Origin: Petrolisthes cinctipes
Lineage: Eukaryota > Arthropoda > Malacostraca > Decapoda > Porcellanidae
Assembly: GCA_033782935.1 (NCBI GenBank)
Contig: JAWQEG010002503.1
Span: 1-64,000 of the forward strand
DNA length: 64,000 bases
Reading direction: 5' to 3'
Part shown: positions 11,301 to 20,478 of the stretch, one piece after another
How positions within the stretch are numbered: the stretch's first letter is position 1
Layout of the letters: each line of letters begins with the position of its first letter
The notes under the pieces: model-generated
The model's database searches: none
The model's input: the letters and a program-made list of their open reading frames with translations, nothing else
What the model was told of the DNA's origin: nothing
Translations under genes and position numbers: made by a program

Positions 11301-13661
11301 GAAGGGCTAATGATGCCTCACCACAGACTGTTGACTGTCCAACTCAAGGTTCATGTCGAGGTCACAGGTTAAGTTGCCAAATGAGTTGATGGAAGACCCA
11401 AATGGAAGGACAGATGCCCGGGGGAATAGGCCAGATAGGGCTGCTTCAACCTACCAATAGATGAACAGATACACATGTAATCAAATACTGTATAAAAAAA
11501 GAAAAAGGAAAAAAAAATTACTAACTAGAGGCAGCACAACTAAAATCTGCTTGACAATACCCAGAGAGAAGGGATGACCCACCTACCTGCCAGCATGAGA
11601 AGAACCTTAGACGCCAACCCAACTCGGACAACCGCTGGGAATCATACAAGGTCTGGATCTGTTCTGACATCTGTAATGGAATGTGGTGATAAATAATGTT
11701 TTTGGCATTACAGCTCTAATTAGTGTTCTTTTCCATAACATTTGTGTATTACTTTCATGTAAGTAAACTCATATTATGGAACCTAATAAATTCAGTGGTA
11801 ATAAAACAGTTTCTCTAAAATGGATTTGATGACAAGAGCTTGCTTTGCAGCTCTGTGAATGAAGACCTCACTATATATTTATTACTATTATTACATCATT
11901 ATAGCAAGATAAGTAAATTAAATAGTTGACATACTATACATAGTACCAGAAAACCAAACTTACATCAGAACAGAGATAGAGACTCCTCACAAGGTCCTCA
12001 GGAGTGGAAGTGAGTGAATTTGTCACAAAATTTGATGTGTACTGGGAAGGACCAGGATGGACAGTTTGTGAGTCCAATTTATTGTCTTTTGTTACAGTAC
12101 CAACCACACTGTCTCTTGCTACACTGGTGTCTCTAATTTCATTATCACTTATATTGCTTTCTACAACTTCTGTATTCCCTTTAGTAACCAATTTTTCTGT
12201 ATATTCACTGCCACCTTTCTCAATCCTGCCTACACCACTCTCATTACCCACCAGAGAGGATGCATCTCTCTTCACTTGTTGATGATCACCATCACTTGCT
12301 GTCTGGGCTGCTAGCCACACCAGCGGAGAGCAAGCAGGGATGACTTGCCTGGTGTCAAGGGAGCCTGTGTCAGCTAATGCTTCAGCTAGTGATGAAGCCT
12401 CTTGGAACTCCACCAATATCATTTCCTGATAAGAAAACTGTGATCGAATATATCTCTATGGGAAATAATATTCAGTTACATACCTTTAATGTAATTAAGT
12501 ACCGGTACTGTACTGTTCTGTACTGTATAGAATATAATATAATATAATATAAGAATATTATTCAAATTCCATTATATTACAGTCCTGTTCACTTGGAATC
12601 AAATATATGGTAAAATAATAATTAATATACACATATACAGGTATTCCTTAAATATTTCCATGCTTTTCTGGTATTCTTTGCTGTGATTTGAGTGATTTTG
12701 ACCTTCTATTCTAATCTACCAGACTTAGGTACCTTGCAGTGGGTGCCTCTCCAGGTAGTGAAATGAAACATGCGTTGGACATTGCCATACTGTGAGCACA
12801 CTTGGTGGAGGTCACCTGCCGACTTCACCCCTGCCACCTCCACCAGCAAGGAACGACGTGCTTCACTGCGTCTCTGTTTCACCAAGGCCTTCAGTGGATC
12901 ATAGTAATTCTTGTTTCCTGGAGATAAAGGCATGTATTAATTCGTGACTCTAATCAGCAATTCTGGCACACAACAGCTACTATTGGTGGAACCGTTTCCT
13001 TGGAAATAGTTCGGAGGTGAGAACTCATTCTAAGATAAGTCATCAAGAATCGCTAGAACCGGTTCTGGTACCGGTTCCTGCCCTGCCCTAAATTATTATA
13101 TGATGTACCTTTATTAAGGGTAATTGTGTTTAATGCATTTGCGACGGAAATAACCAATAAGGAAATGACGTACATGTATTAAGAAATATATTTGACAGAA
13201 AAGAATTAACGGGAGTGATTATGGACAAACGCTTGACTAATACCAATAATGGAAATTGAGTGACGAAGAATATGTTTAATAATATGACCCGTAACTTTAA
13301 GGGGGGAAGTAATGTTGATAAATCTGGAGCAAACGATTCTTCCAAACTAATCCAAGCAACAGAAGACCATTATTTTTATGTAACTGGTTTTGTTTGGAGG
13401 AATCGAGGCACTCCAATATAACAAAAGTGAATTACCACCTTAAATCCTCCCCATTTCATAATTATCTACCGGCGAAAATTACCGACTCCCAAATTTCAAC
13501 TCTTTATTAATAACACATAAATACCAATTAATTACAACAGTCTTACCAGTAGGACTCGTACAGTAAAGCCTGGGAATGATGTGACAACCCCTTCTAAAGT
13601 AATCCACCGTCCATTTGAGTGATATTCTAAAGGGAAGTCTACAACACGATATTAATGCCAT
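8351..13661 (-). CDS. MTPAP: Mitochondrial poly(A) RNA polymerase
   Basis: Adds poly(A) tails to mitochondrial transcripts in the matrix. Eleven coding exons, all GT-AG and phase-consistent: 13547-13661, 12733-12917, 11964-12425, 11587-11670, 11322-11450, 11087-11218, 10635-10723, 10192-10415, 9699-9907, 9128-9244, 8351-8701. The product is about 698 aa (human about 582); the excess is mainly a low-complexity Ser/Thr/Asp insert in exon 3 and a Lys/Gln-rich tail. Exon 1 is rich in Arg and hydrophobic residues (MALISCCRLPFRISLK), as expected of a mitochondrial presequence; an upstream in-frame ATG at 13685 would add 8 residues. Nucleotidyltransferase signature: PFGSSINSFG at about 298-307 with catalytic Asp pair CDLDM (312 and 314), third Asp in LECDLS at about 393. 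The PAP-associated domain carries LTSPFAGRWITNFSLTLLV. The match to MTPAP is collinear throughout. Confidence 0.96.
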
Positions 13662-13685
13662 ATTGGTTTGTTTACATTCATTCAC

Positions 13686-14040
13686 ACGCAGGTATTATCT
13701 TCATTTCTGGCTTTGTATAATTTCTCTATCCAATATCTTCGCTGTGGGGTTGAGATGATATTTTTATTATCCTGATATGATTGCAAAGTGTTGTAGTACC
13801 CCGTAAATGTATATATTTTGCATTTGACTTTGGTTTTATTCAGTGTATGAGAACCGCTCATGGTGCAATATTTTTCAGCTGTTATAACTGTTATAATAGT
13901 CATTATTATTATAATTAAAATGCAGTATAGTGATGATACAAAAAGTGTTATAGAGCAAAACACCATACAACAAGATCATACCCTACGAATAATTAAAAAT
14001 TAAAGTGCCGATTATAAGTATATCAATATTTTGTAACGAG
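13686..14040. other. Region upstream of MTPAP
   Basis: AT-rich, with no gene seen. It should contain the MTPAP promoter and 5' UTR, since the first coding ATG is at 13661, but I recognise no specific element. Confidence 0.4.
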
Positions 14041-14099
14041 TCACGAAGTTAACCCGAAGTTGAATGACGAGACATCTTGCCACTCCTATCATGAATATG

Positions 14100-14640
14100 T
14101 TCAAATTCAAGTTGTGGGTCCTGCAGAGGGCCGCTCATGGTCAGCATAATATGCGGGGGTTGTGCGGGGGATTTAAGGATCCAGGGGAGGATTAGGAAGG
14201 GGGTTAGGATAAGGGTGGATTGAGTCAGGGACTGCGGGTTGAGGATTAGGATTGGGGAGGTAATGATTGGTGATCCTATTTCTAAACGTGTCAAGAGTGG
14301 GGCTATTAACTACGTGAGATGGGAGATGATTCCACTCTTGGATACTGCGGGGAAAGAATGAGTGCCTAAATATATCAGTGCTTGTCTGGTATGTATGGTA
14401 TTATAAGTTGTGGCTGCCTCTAGTGGATCGTATAATTGTAGGGTGTAGATATGTGTCTTTGTATATGTCACCTAACTTGTTTGTGATTTTGTATATCATC
14501 TGTTGTCTGTGTATCTGTCTTTGTGTTGTCAATGGGTCTAGATTTGTGTCTTGTTTAAGCAAAGTGACTGATGTAGTGTGTCTGTAATCACGTCTGACGC
14601 TTAAATTTAACCTATATCGGTTTTGACAGCCACGGCGAAT
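14100..14640 (-). pseudogene. Decayed LINE: C-terminal RT segment
   Basis: The minus strand reads VRRDYRHTTSVTLLKQDTNL, then QMIYKITNKLGDI and, after a stop, FFPRSIQEWNHLPSHVV and SPTLDTFRNRI. This order (Arg-rich box, hydrophobic helix, then R-x-x-x-x-WN-x-LP) is the usual C-terminus of CR1/L2/Jockey-type reverse transcriptases. An in-frame TAA interrupts it. It lies in the opposite half of the gap between MTPAP and the intact LINE and differs from that LINE in sequence. Confidence 0.75.
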
Positions 14641-14861
14641 GCTATATGTACATTAATTTACAGTTAAAGCAATCGTCCAACCTGTTAGAAAACATAAAAA
14701 AAAAAAAAAAGAATGTTACATGGAGTACCAAGATGGCGATAGGTAGTATATGGATGGATACCTTGTAGTAGAAGACTCTCCAGTTCAGTTCAGTTCAGTT
14801 GCTATGTGGGGGAATTGCCTTTGCAACGGCTCCCCTTTTTGTTTTTTTGTTGTGCTTTTTT

Positions 14862-17800
14862 CTACGGTGCCTGAGCTTTTTGTCTCTTTTTCCACAGTTC
14901 CACTAATACATCTTTTAAATTTTCTATATTTTCAATATCTTCAAATAATAACTGTCCACATTTGTCTCTTGTATAAGGCTGTTGAAATAATTTTGATGTA
15001 TTTCTTATATTCTGTAAGTTTGGACAATAGAGTAAAAAATGCTCTAAGTCTTCCCTTTCTGCTCCACATCCCTCACATTTTTCTGATTCTCTTATAAATC
15101 TTTTTCTATCACTTAAATTTAAGGTGTTTGTTCTTAACCTAAATAACAAAATTGATCCATATGTATTATCATATATATTTTCTTGTCTTATTTCTTTCTT
15201 ATATTTCTTATATAATGTTAGGCTTTCCTTTTGGTTTAAGTCCTTTTCCCATTTTATTCTATCACTTTCCCTGAATTTTCCTCTAATCTCTTTTTTCTTT
15301 AGTTTCTTTATAGTGTATTCATTTAACTCTAATTCTTTAGTTATTTCCTGTGTACTTTTCATCCATTTTTCATTTCTATGACTTTCTTTTAATCTTTTAT
15401 ATATTTCACCTACCAAAGTATTTTCTTTGTTTAATAAATATTTTACATATCCCACTCTATTGGTGTATAACCTTGTTTCTACACTTGAAGCACCAATTTC
15501 TCCTCTCAAAGTACATGTTGGAGTTCCGTTCACTGCTCCCAAAATATTTCTATAAACTTTATTTTCTATACTTTGTAGCTTCCTTATTTCGTTCTTATTA
15601 AAATTTATTATATCTGTTCCATACAAAATGGATGGTAGGGCCACATTTTTCCAAAAACATTTTCCTATTAATAATTTATTACTACTCCTTGTTATCACTG
15701 ATGGTACCAAATTACTTAATTTCTGTGCTTTTTTAATTATTTCTTCTTTATATGTTTTAAAACAGTTTCTTTTATTGTCAATCATAAATCCTAAATATTT
15801 AATACTATCCACCACCTTAATTCCCCCTATTTCCTCAGGTGTCTCTCTTGAATTACAAATTAAAATATTACTTTTATTCATGTTTATATCCAAACCTGCT
15901 TCTGCAACTATATTTTGTAAGTGTATTATGTATTCCTTTGTTTCCTTTATTGACCTAGTCAATCCCAACCCATCATCTGCATAAAACAGTGTGTTTATAT
16001 ATAAGTTTTCCTCCTTATATCCTATGTTTATGTTGTTTAATTTTAGAATGATCATATATGTTATTAATTTAAAAAGTGTTGTTGATCCTGTACAACCCTG
16101 TTTAATCCCACTTGTAATATTAATTTCCCCATAATCTTTGTTATCTAAGAATAATTTTGTCTTATCGTTGAGATAAATTCTAGCCACCAAATCTATTATT
16201 TTAGGGTCTATTTTGAAAAACATCATTGCTTCTATTAGTTTTTCTCGTTTTATTGAATCATATGCTTTAGAAAAATCTATTGCAATTATAAAGAGTGGTA
16301 TTTTGTATTTAAAGCTTTGAATTATACAGTACTTCAAAATTAACACGTTATCCTCTATTCTATTTCCCTTTGTAAAACCTGCTTGTGTGTCCAAAATTAA
16401 ATTGCTATCTTTTAAGTGTTCTTCAATTTTATTTTTTATTATCCCCATCATCATTTTATAAGAGATGTTTGTTAAAGCTATCGGTCTTAAATTTTCCACT
16501 GTTGGTTTATTTACTTTTGGTATCATCTTTGTATTTGATATTTTCCAGCTATCTGGTATTTCTGTTTCGTTATTTAAAATATTATTTAAACATTTTTTTA
16601 TTGTTTTTAATAGTTCTTTATCATTTTTTAGCAATTTATATATTTCCGGTTTTATTTGATTTGGTCCTGGTGCTTTTTTAGGCTTTAATGTTTTTAAGAA
16701 AGTCTCTATTTCTTTCTCATTTATTTCTGATTCTTTCATTCTAATTATATTGTTTTGTATTTTATATACCATTTCTATATGTTCTCTTATTTCTTCCCTA
16801 ACTCCATATTCCTCTTCTTCTATCCTAATACTATACTTCGGCCTATTCTCTTCTAATTCTTCCTCATATATTTTCTTTCTTTCCTCATTCCATACTTGTT
16901 TTATTTTGTTTGGATGTTTTTGATATATAGTTTCCCAATATTCTAATAGGTGATTTTTTACCTCTTCCTCTCTTAATTTTACTTTTTGGTTACTGTATAT
17001 TCTTATTTCTTTATTGTTTTCTTCTACTGCTTTTAATTTATTTATTTTATTCCATAATTTTTTATTACTTCTATCCCCTTTTATTTCTTCTGTTTCTTTT
17101 TTTTCGTTTGCTTGTTTTGCCTCTTTTATCATTTTTTGTGTTTTTAATTTTTGGGTTTTATATTCTCTCTCAAGTTCAACTCTCCTATTTACATCTAATT
17201 CATTTCTCTTATTCCTATTTATTCTCTTCCTTATTTTTATTTCTTTCCTTATATCATTATTTATCCATATCGGTTCTCTTTTTTTGTTTTTTGGGTTTGT
17301 TTTTAATCTAAATGTTCTTTGCATTTCGTTATCAGATATTTCTTTTATTATGTCATCCAATCCCTGAATTTCATATACTTCTGTCTGTTTCACCCTTAAC
17401 TTTAGTTTTTCTAAAAAGGAATTTGAAGTTTCTTCATTTACTTTACAATACGTTATTTCTTCCCATCTTCCTTTGTTAAATTCTCCTTCTTTTGTCTCTA
17501 TTCTAAAATTTATATCTATTAAGTTGTGATCCGATAGATCAAAATTTTCTCTATCTTCATCTATTTTCATGTTTTTATAATACTTTATCATTTCGTTATT
17601 TATCATTACATAATCTATTACGCTTTTATTTCTTCCACATTCCCATGTGTTTATTCCTTCGCATTCTGGCGTTAAATTTAATAAAGTACCATTTATACAG
17701 TCCAAGACTTCCAAGACTCTTTTACCGTTTTCATTTAAATCCTGCCTTCCCAATATCCCTATATGCCCATTCCAATCCCCCATAATTATTAAACCCTCTT

Positions 17801-18212
17801 CTTTACAATCTGTTATTTTTCCCTGTATCTCTTCTTGTAATTTATTATTTCTCTCCCTATCCTTGACTGAGAAGTATACCAAAATTATGTTTATGTGTAA
17901 GTCTTGTTTTATCAATTTTATGTGCAAAACATCTGTGTGTTCTGTTTTTACCTCCTCAATAAGTCCCCTATTTCTCTCATCCATCAGGATCATTAAACCT
18001 CCCCCCTTTCTTTCATTAACCTCCCTATATTTTTCAATTTTATATAACCCATCTGAAATGTTAAATTTATTAAATTTTTGTTGAGTTTCTGTAACACAGA
18101 CAAAATTATTTTCATTCACCAATTGCTCTAATTCTATCAATTTACTTCCTGTTAATCCTTGAATATTTATCAATTTAAACCCCAATTTTGTCTCCCTCTC
18201 TATACTCCACCC
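14862..18212 (-). CDS. LINE ORF2: endonuclease-reverse transcriptase
   Basis: Nicks target DNA and reverse-transcribes the element RNA. Counting from the Leu at 18185: APE-type endonuclease over residues 1-235 (CVTETQ near 30, IMGDWNGH near 138, SVIDYVMI near 188, LSDHNLIDI near 219); basic, coiled linker 240-480; reverse transcriptase about 490-780 with KKAPGPNQIKPE (507), AIDFSKAYDSI (639), GIKQGCTGS and FYADDGLG (736); C-terminal CX2C-X8-H-X4-C knuckle at about 1035-1052 (CEGCG through FLLYC). No RNase H domain. There is no ATG near the start: the frame is open back to the ORF1 stop at 18213, so the protein is made either by reading through that UAG or by reinitiation at a non-AUG codon. 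All catalytic residues look intact. Confidence 0.93.
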   Translation of the reverse strand, partial: GWSIERETKLGFKLINIQGLTGSKLIELEQLVNENNFVCVTETQQKFNKFNISDGLYKIEKYREVNERKGGGLMILMDERNRGLIEEVKTEHTDVLHIKLIKQDLHINIILVYFSVKDRERNNKLQEEIQGKITDCKEEGLIIMGDWNGHIGILGRQDLNENGKRVLEVLDCINGTLLNLTPECEGINTWECGRNKSVIDYVMINNEMIKYYKNMKIDEDRENFDLSDHNLIDINFRIETKEGEFNKGRWEEITYCKVNEETSNSFLEKLKLRVKQTEVYEIQGLDDIIKEISDNEMQRTFRLKTNPKNKKREPIWINNDIRKEIKIRKRINRNKRNELDVNRRVELEREYKTQKLKTQKMIKEAKQANEKKETEEIKGDRSNKKLWNKINKLKAVEENNKEIRIYSNQKVKLREEEVKNHLLEYWETIYQKHPNKIKQVWNEERKKIYEEELEENRPKYSIRIEEEEYGVREEIREHIEMVYKIQNNIIRMKESEINEKEIETFLKTLKPKKAPGPNQIKPEIYKLLKNDKELLKTIKKCLNNILNNETEIPDSWKISNTKMIPKVNKPTVENLRPIALTNISYKMMMGIIKNKIEEHLKDSNLILDTQAGFTKGNRIEDNVLILKYCIIQSFKYKIPLFIIAIDFSKAYDSIKREKLIEAMMFFKIDPKIIDLVARIYLNDKTKLFLDNKDYGEINITSGIKQGCTGSTTLFKLITYMIILKLNNINIGYKEENLYINTLFYADDGLGLTRSIKETKEYIIHLQNIVAEAGLDINMNKSNILICNSRETPEEIGGIKVVDSIKYLGFMIDNKRNCFKTYKEEIIKKAQKLSNLVPSVITRSSNKLLIGKCFWKNVALPSILYGTDIINFNKNEIRKLQSIENKVYRNILGAVNGTPTCTLRGEIGASSVETRLYTNRVGYVKYLLNKENTLVGEIYKRLKESHRNEKWMKSTQEITKELELNEYTIKKLKKKEIRGKFRESDRIKWEKDLNQKESLTLYKKYKKEIRQENIYDNTYGSILLFRLRTNTLNLSDRKRFIRESEKCEGCGAEREDLEHFLLYCPNLQNIRNTSKLFQQPYTRDKCGQLLFEDIENIENLKDVLVELWKKRQKAQAP

Positions 18213-19025
18213 CTATTCTTGGTATCTTTTAAACTTTAACAATCTCCCATCTCTAACATACCATCCCTGTTCTCCTCTTTCCCTCTTCTCCCTCAGTGCT
18301 TCCAATGCCTTCCTTGTCTCCTCTCTTTCCCTTATGGTTAGATCTTTGGTTATTTGAACTCTTTTTGCCCACTCTTCTTTAGTATTCTTCAGGTTTTTTG
18401 CATTTTTTAATACTTCATACTTCCTCTGTTCATTATCCAATTTTACCAATAATGGTCTCCTTCTCCCCTCCTCCCTCCTTCCAAGTCTCACCACCTCCAC
18501 AGCTTTAATTTCTTCACACCTGACTTCTCTCATTAACCTTTGGTATTTTTGTTCATCATATCTCATCCTTTCTGTTTCTTCTTCTGCTATACTCTCCTCA
18601 ATATTATATATTACTAAATTATTCTTTTTTTTGTCTTTTTCCTCTCTCTCCCTCATCACTTCATCCACCCTATTCTTCATTTCTTTCATAAATTTCTCAT
18701 TTACCAGTTCTATCACCTTACTCGAAACTTCCTGTATTATTTCTCCCTTTACTGTTTGAAATTTATTCTTCCAATCCTTTAACTCTTCTAATAAAATGTT
18801 GTTTTCCTCCCTCATTTGATTATTTTCCATTTCTAATCTTCCCAATTTACTCAACTTTCCTTTCAGTGTACCTTTACATTTCCTACAGATCCAATCTTCA
18901 TCATCCTTCTCCAACATTTCATACATTTTTTGTGATATTCCCTGACATTCTGCATGTACCCATTTTTTACATATTTCACAAAATAATCCATTTTCTGCCT
19001 CTTTTACTACATCCTTACTCTCCAC
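18213..19025 (-). CDS. LINE ORF1: PHD-finger, coiled-coil RNA-binding protein (5' truncated)
   Basis: About 270 aa. The N-terminus keeps the second half of a PHD/zinc finger: CEICKKWVHAEC (residues 16-27) and WICRKC (45-50), lacking the first Cys pair, which should lie upstream. A long coiled coil follows (60-130), then an RRM-like/CTD block with NNLVIYNIEES (about 140), EVVRLGRREEGRRRPLLVKL (about 180-200) and a basic tail ending KFKRYQE. Such ORF1 proteins coat LINE RNA. The frame opens after a TAA with CAG GTG and has no ATG, so this copy is cut at its 5' end. The stop is UAG in the context CAA GAA UAG GGG, with ORF2 continuing in the same frame. Confidence 0.88.
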   Translation of the reverse strand: MESKDVVKEAENGLFCEICKKWVHAECQGISQKMYEMLEKDDEDWICRKCKGTLKGKLSKLGRLEMENNQMREENNILLEELKDWKNKFQTVKGEIIQEVSSKVIELVNEKFMKEMKNRVDEVMREREEKDKKKNNLVIYNIEESIAEEETERMRYDEQKYQRLMREVRCEEIKAVEVVRLGRREEGRRRPLLVKLDNEQRKYEVLKNAKNLKNTKEEWAKRVQITKDLTIREREETRKALEALREKRERGEQGWYVRDGRLLKFKRYQE

Positions 19026-19037
19026 CTGTTATATAGG

Positions 19038-19278
19038 TATCAGTGTTGCCACGTGCACGAAAACTTCTCTGTTTGGGGGAATTATGAAGTCCTTCCAGGG
19101 AAATTATATATATAAAGATTGTTCAAGAGAAATTTCTAAAACCATACGAAATACAAATAAAAAGGCCATCATATATTATGTTCAAGAGTAAACAGGGAAT
19201 TATTACTGAGGCAAATTAAGGGATATTTTAAAGGTGAAGTTAGGGAATTGTCGTCAAGCAGACCTGGCAACACTGATA
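19038..19278. mobile_element. Short DNA-transposon remnant with 14-bp TIRs
   Basis: Perfect 14-base terminal inverted repeats TATCAGTGTTGCCA (19038-19051) and TGGCAACACTGATA (19265-19278) enclose 213 bp of AT-rich non-coding DNA. The LINE's truncated 5' end lies only 13 bases away. The CAGTGTTGCCA terminus also begins the repeat family at 32.8-34.2 kb. Confidence 0.7.
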
Positions 19279-19620
19279 GGCTTTGACATTCCTTCCTTCA
19301 AAACAAACATGCGTGAAGAAGAGTCCACTGTCAACATGGAATAATTTGAATTGTAAATGAAAATGGCTAGTTATCTGTAAGTATACTACAGAAATAACTA
19401 GCTAATACAAGACTGGTGTATGCTATTAGGTGAAGAAGTGAGTATAACTAATTATTATTAAGTGATTCGTGATAAATAATATAATAATGATTCATGATAA
19501 ATAGTATAATAATGATTTCATGATAAATTGTATGATAAATAATATACGAGTAATAAAAATTCATGAAAAATACTGTATAATAATGATTCGTGATAAATAA
19601 TAATATAATGATTATATATT
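19279..19620. other. AT-rich spacer
   Basis: No coding gene seen. 19440-19610 holds tandem variants of ATTCATGATAAATAATATAATAATG. The upstream exon(s) of B9D2, which has an intron in its 5' UTR, may lie here or further on. Confidence 0.5.
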
Positions 19621-19623
19621 AAT

Positions 19624-19756
19624 GAGCCGTATTCAAGAACACTCGTGGTACATTCAATGGCGTGGTACCGATACGATGGCTCCGTAAACAAACAATGGAG
19701 CCATCGTACCATTACCACACCATTATATGCACCATGAACATTCTTGAATATGGGCC
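19624..19756. mobile_element. Fold-back MITE, family B copy 1
   Basis: Near-complete palindrome. The left arm GCCGTATTCAAGAACACTCG to CGATGGCTCC is matched by the right arm GGAGCCATCG to GAACATTCTTGAATATGGGC. A partial second copy lies at 20629-20712. Confidence 0.83.
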
Positions 19757-20063
19757 ATTGATTCAGCCTATAGTATAACTTGCGAGTTGTAATGAGGTAT
19801 GGAGTAAATATCGATGCACTGTTTTCCTTCCAGCATGTGATATATTTATGGACTAAATTTGGGGAGTAGTAAAATATAAGCCTTTAATTTTTCGTATTTG
19901 TGTTTGCCGGAAATTGTAAAACCACTAAGCCAAGTGTTGGGTGATGGGGTCTGGCCAAAACAGGATAGGCCTATTTCTGCTATAAATGGGCATGGGGCGT
20001 GAATCACATAAAAGACACAAGGTAAAGCCGTGTGTTGTCTTATGGGGAGGTATTTTTGTAGAT

Positions 20064-20168
20064 AAATTGGAAGGCTTCTGATTCCTCCAAACTATGCCAG
20101 AAAACAGACGCCCCTTAATGGATCTGTTTTGTGGCATAGTTTGAAGGAATCAGAGACCTTCCATTTCA
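20064..20168. repeat. GGAATCAG-type hairpin repeat, copy 2
   Basis: Inverted arms GGCTTCTGATTCCTCCAAAC with ATGCCAGAAAACAG on one side and CTGTTTTGTGGCAT with AGTTTGAAGGAATCAGAGACC on the other. Confidence 0.85.
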
Positions 20169-20204
20169 CCAACAAGAGAACCTTCTCTTAAGGAGGTAAA
20201 TGAG

Positions 20205-20290
20205 TCCTTCAAATATTGCCACGAAACACCACTTATATAGAAGGAGCTTGTTTCGTGGTATAGTCAGGAGGAATCAGAAGTCTCCAATTT
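20205..20290. repeat. GGAATCAG-type hairpin repeat, copy 3
   Basis: Almost identical to copy 1 at 2820-2930 (GAGTCCTTCAAATATTGCCA, then TGTTTCGTGGTATAGTCAGG and AGGAATCAGAAG). It follows copy 2 directly. Confidence 0.87.
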
Positions 20291-20478
20291 TTACACATGA
20301 TCACAGGGTCCATAAAAACTTGCTCATGTGTAACTCTGAAAGTTTACCTAATTGAATATATTTTATATGATATTTCTGCCATCTGGTGGTCTTCCTGGGA
20401 AACGTGTTGTTGTCTTCTCTGTTGCATGACATTATAATTATATTGGTGTGTGTGTATTGCAGGAGCGTGTGGACCCTT

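Larger units (their letters stand above)
14781..19025 (-). mobile_element. Nearly full-length non-LTR retrotransposon (LINE)
   Basis: Minus-strand element of about 4.2 kb with ORF1 (18213-19025) and ORF2 (14862-18212). The 3' UTR is short (about 80 bases) and ends in a (TGAAC)n microsatellite at 14781-14800, a tail type seen in CR1/I/L2-related LINEs rather than poly(A). The 5' end is cut inside ORF1's zinc finger and no ATG is left. Codon use is strongly AT-biased compared with the host genes, and there are no disabling mutations in 4.1 kb apart from one UAG between the ORFs, so insertion was recent. I saw no clear target-site duplication. Clade not assigned. Confidence 0.93.

Noticed and set aside
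14750..18084. Many plus-strand open frames of 60-145 aa
   Set aside because: They are antisense shadows of the AT-rich LINE ORF2, Phe/Ser/Leu-rich and without features.
19265..19278. GGCAAC half-site as an X-box for B9D2
   Set aside because: Only one half matches, and it is the terminal repeat of a transposon remnant; no full palindrome was seen before B9D2.
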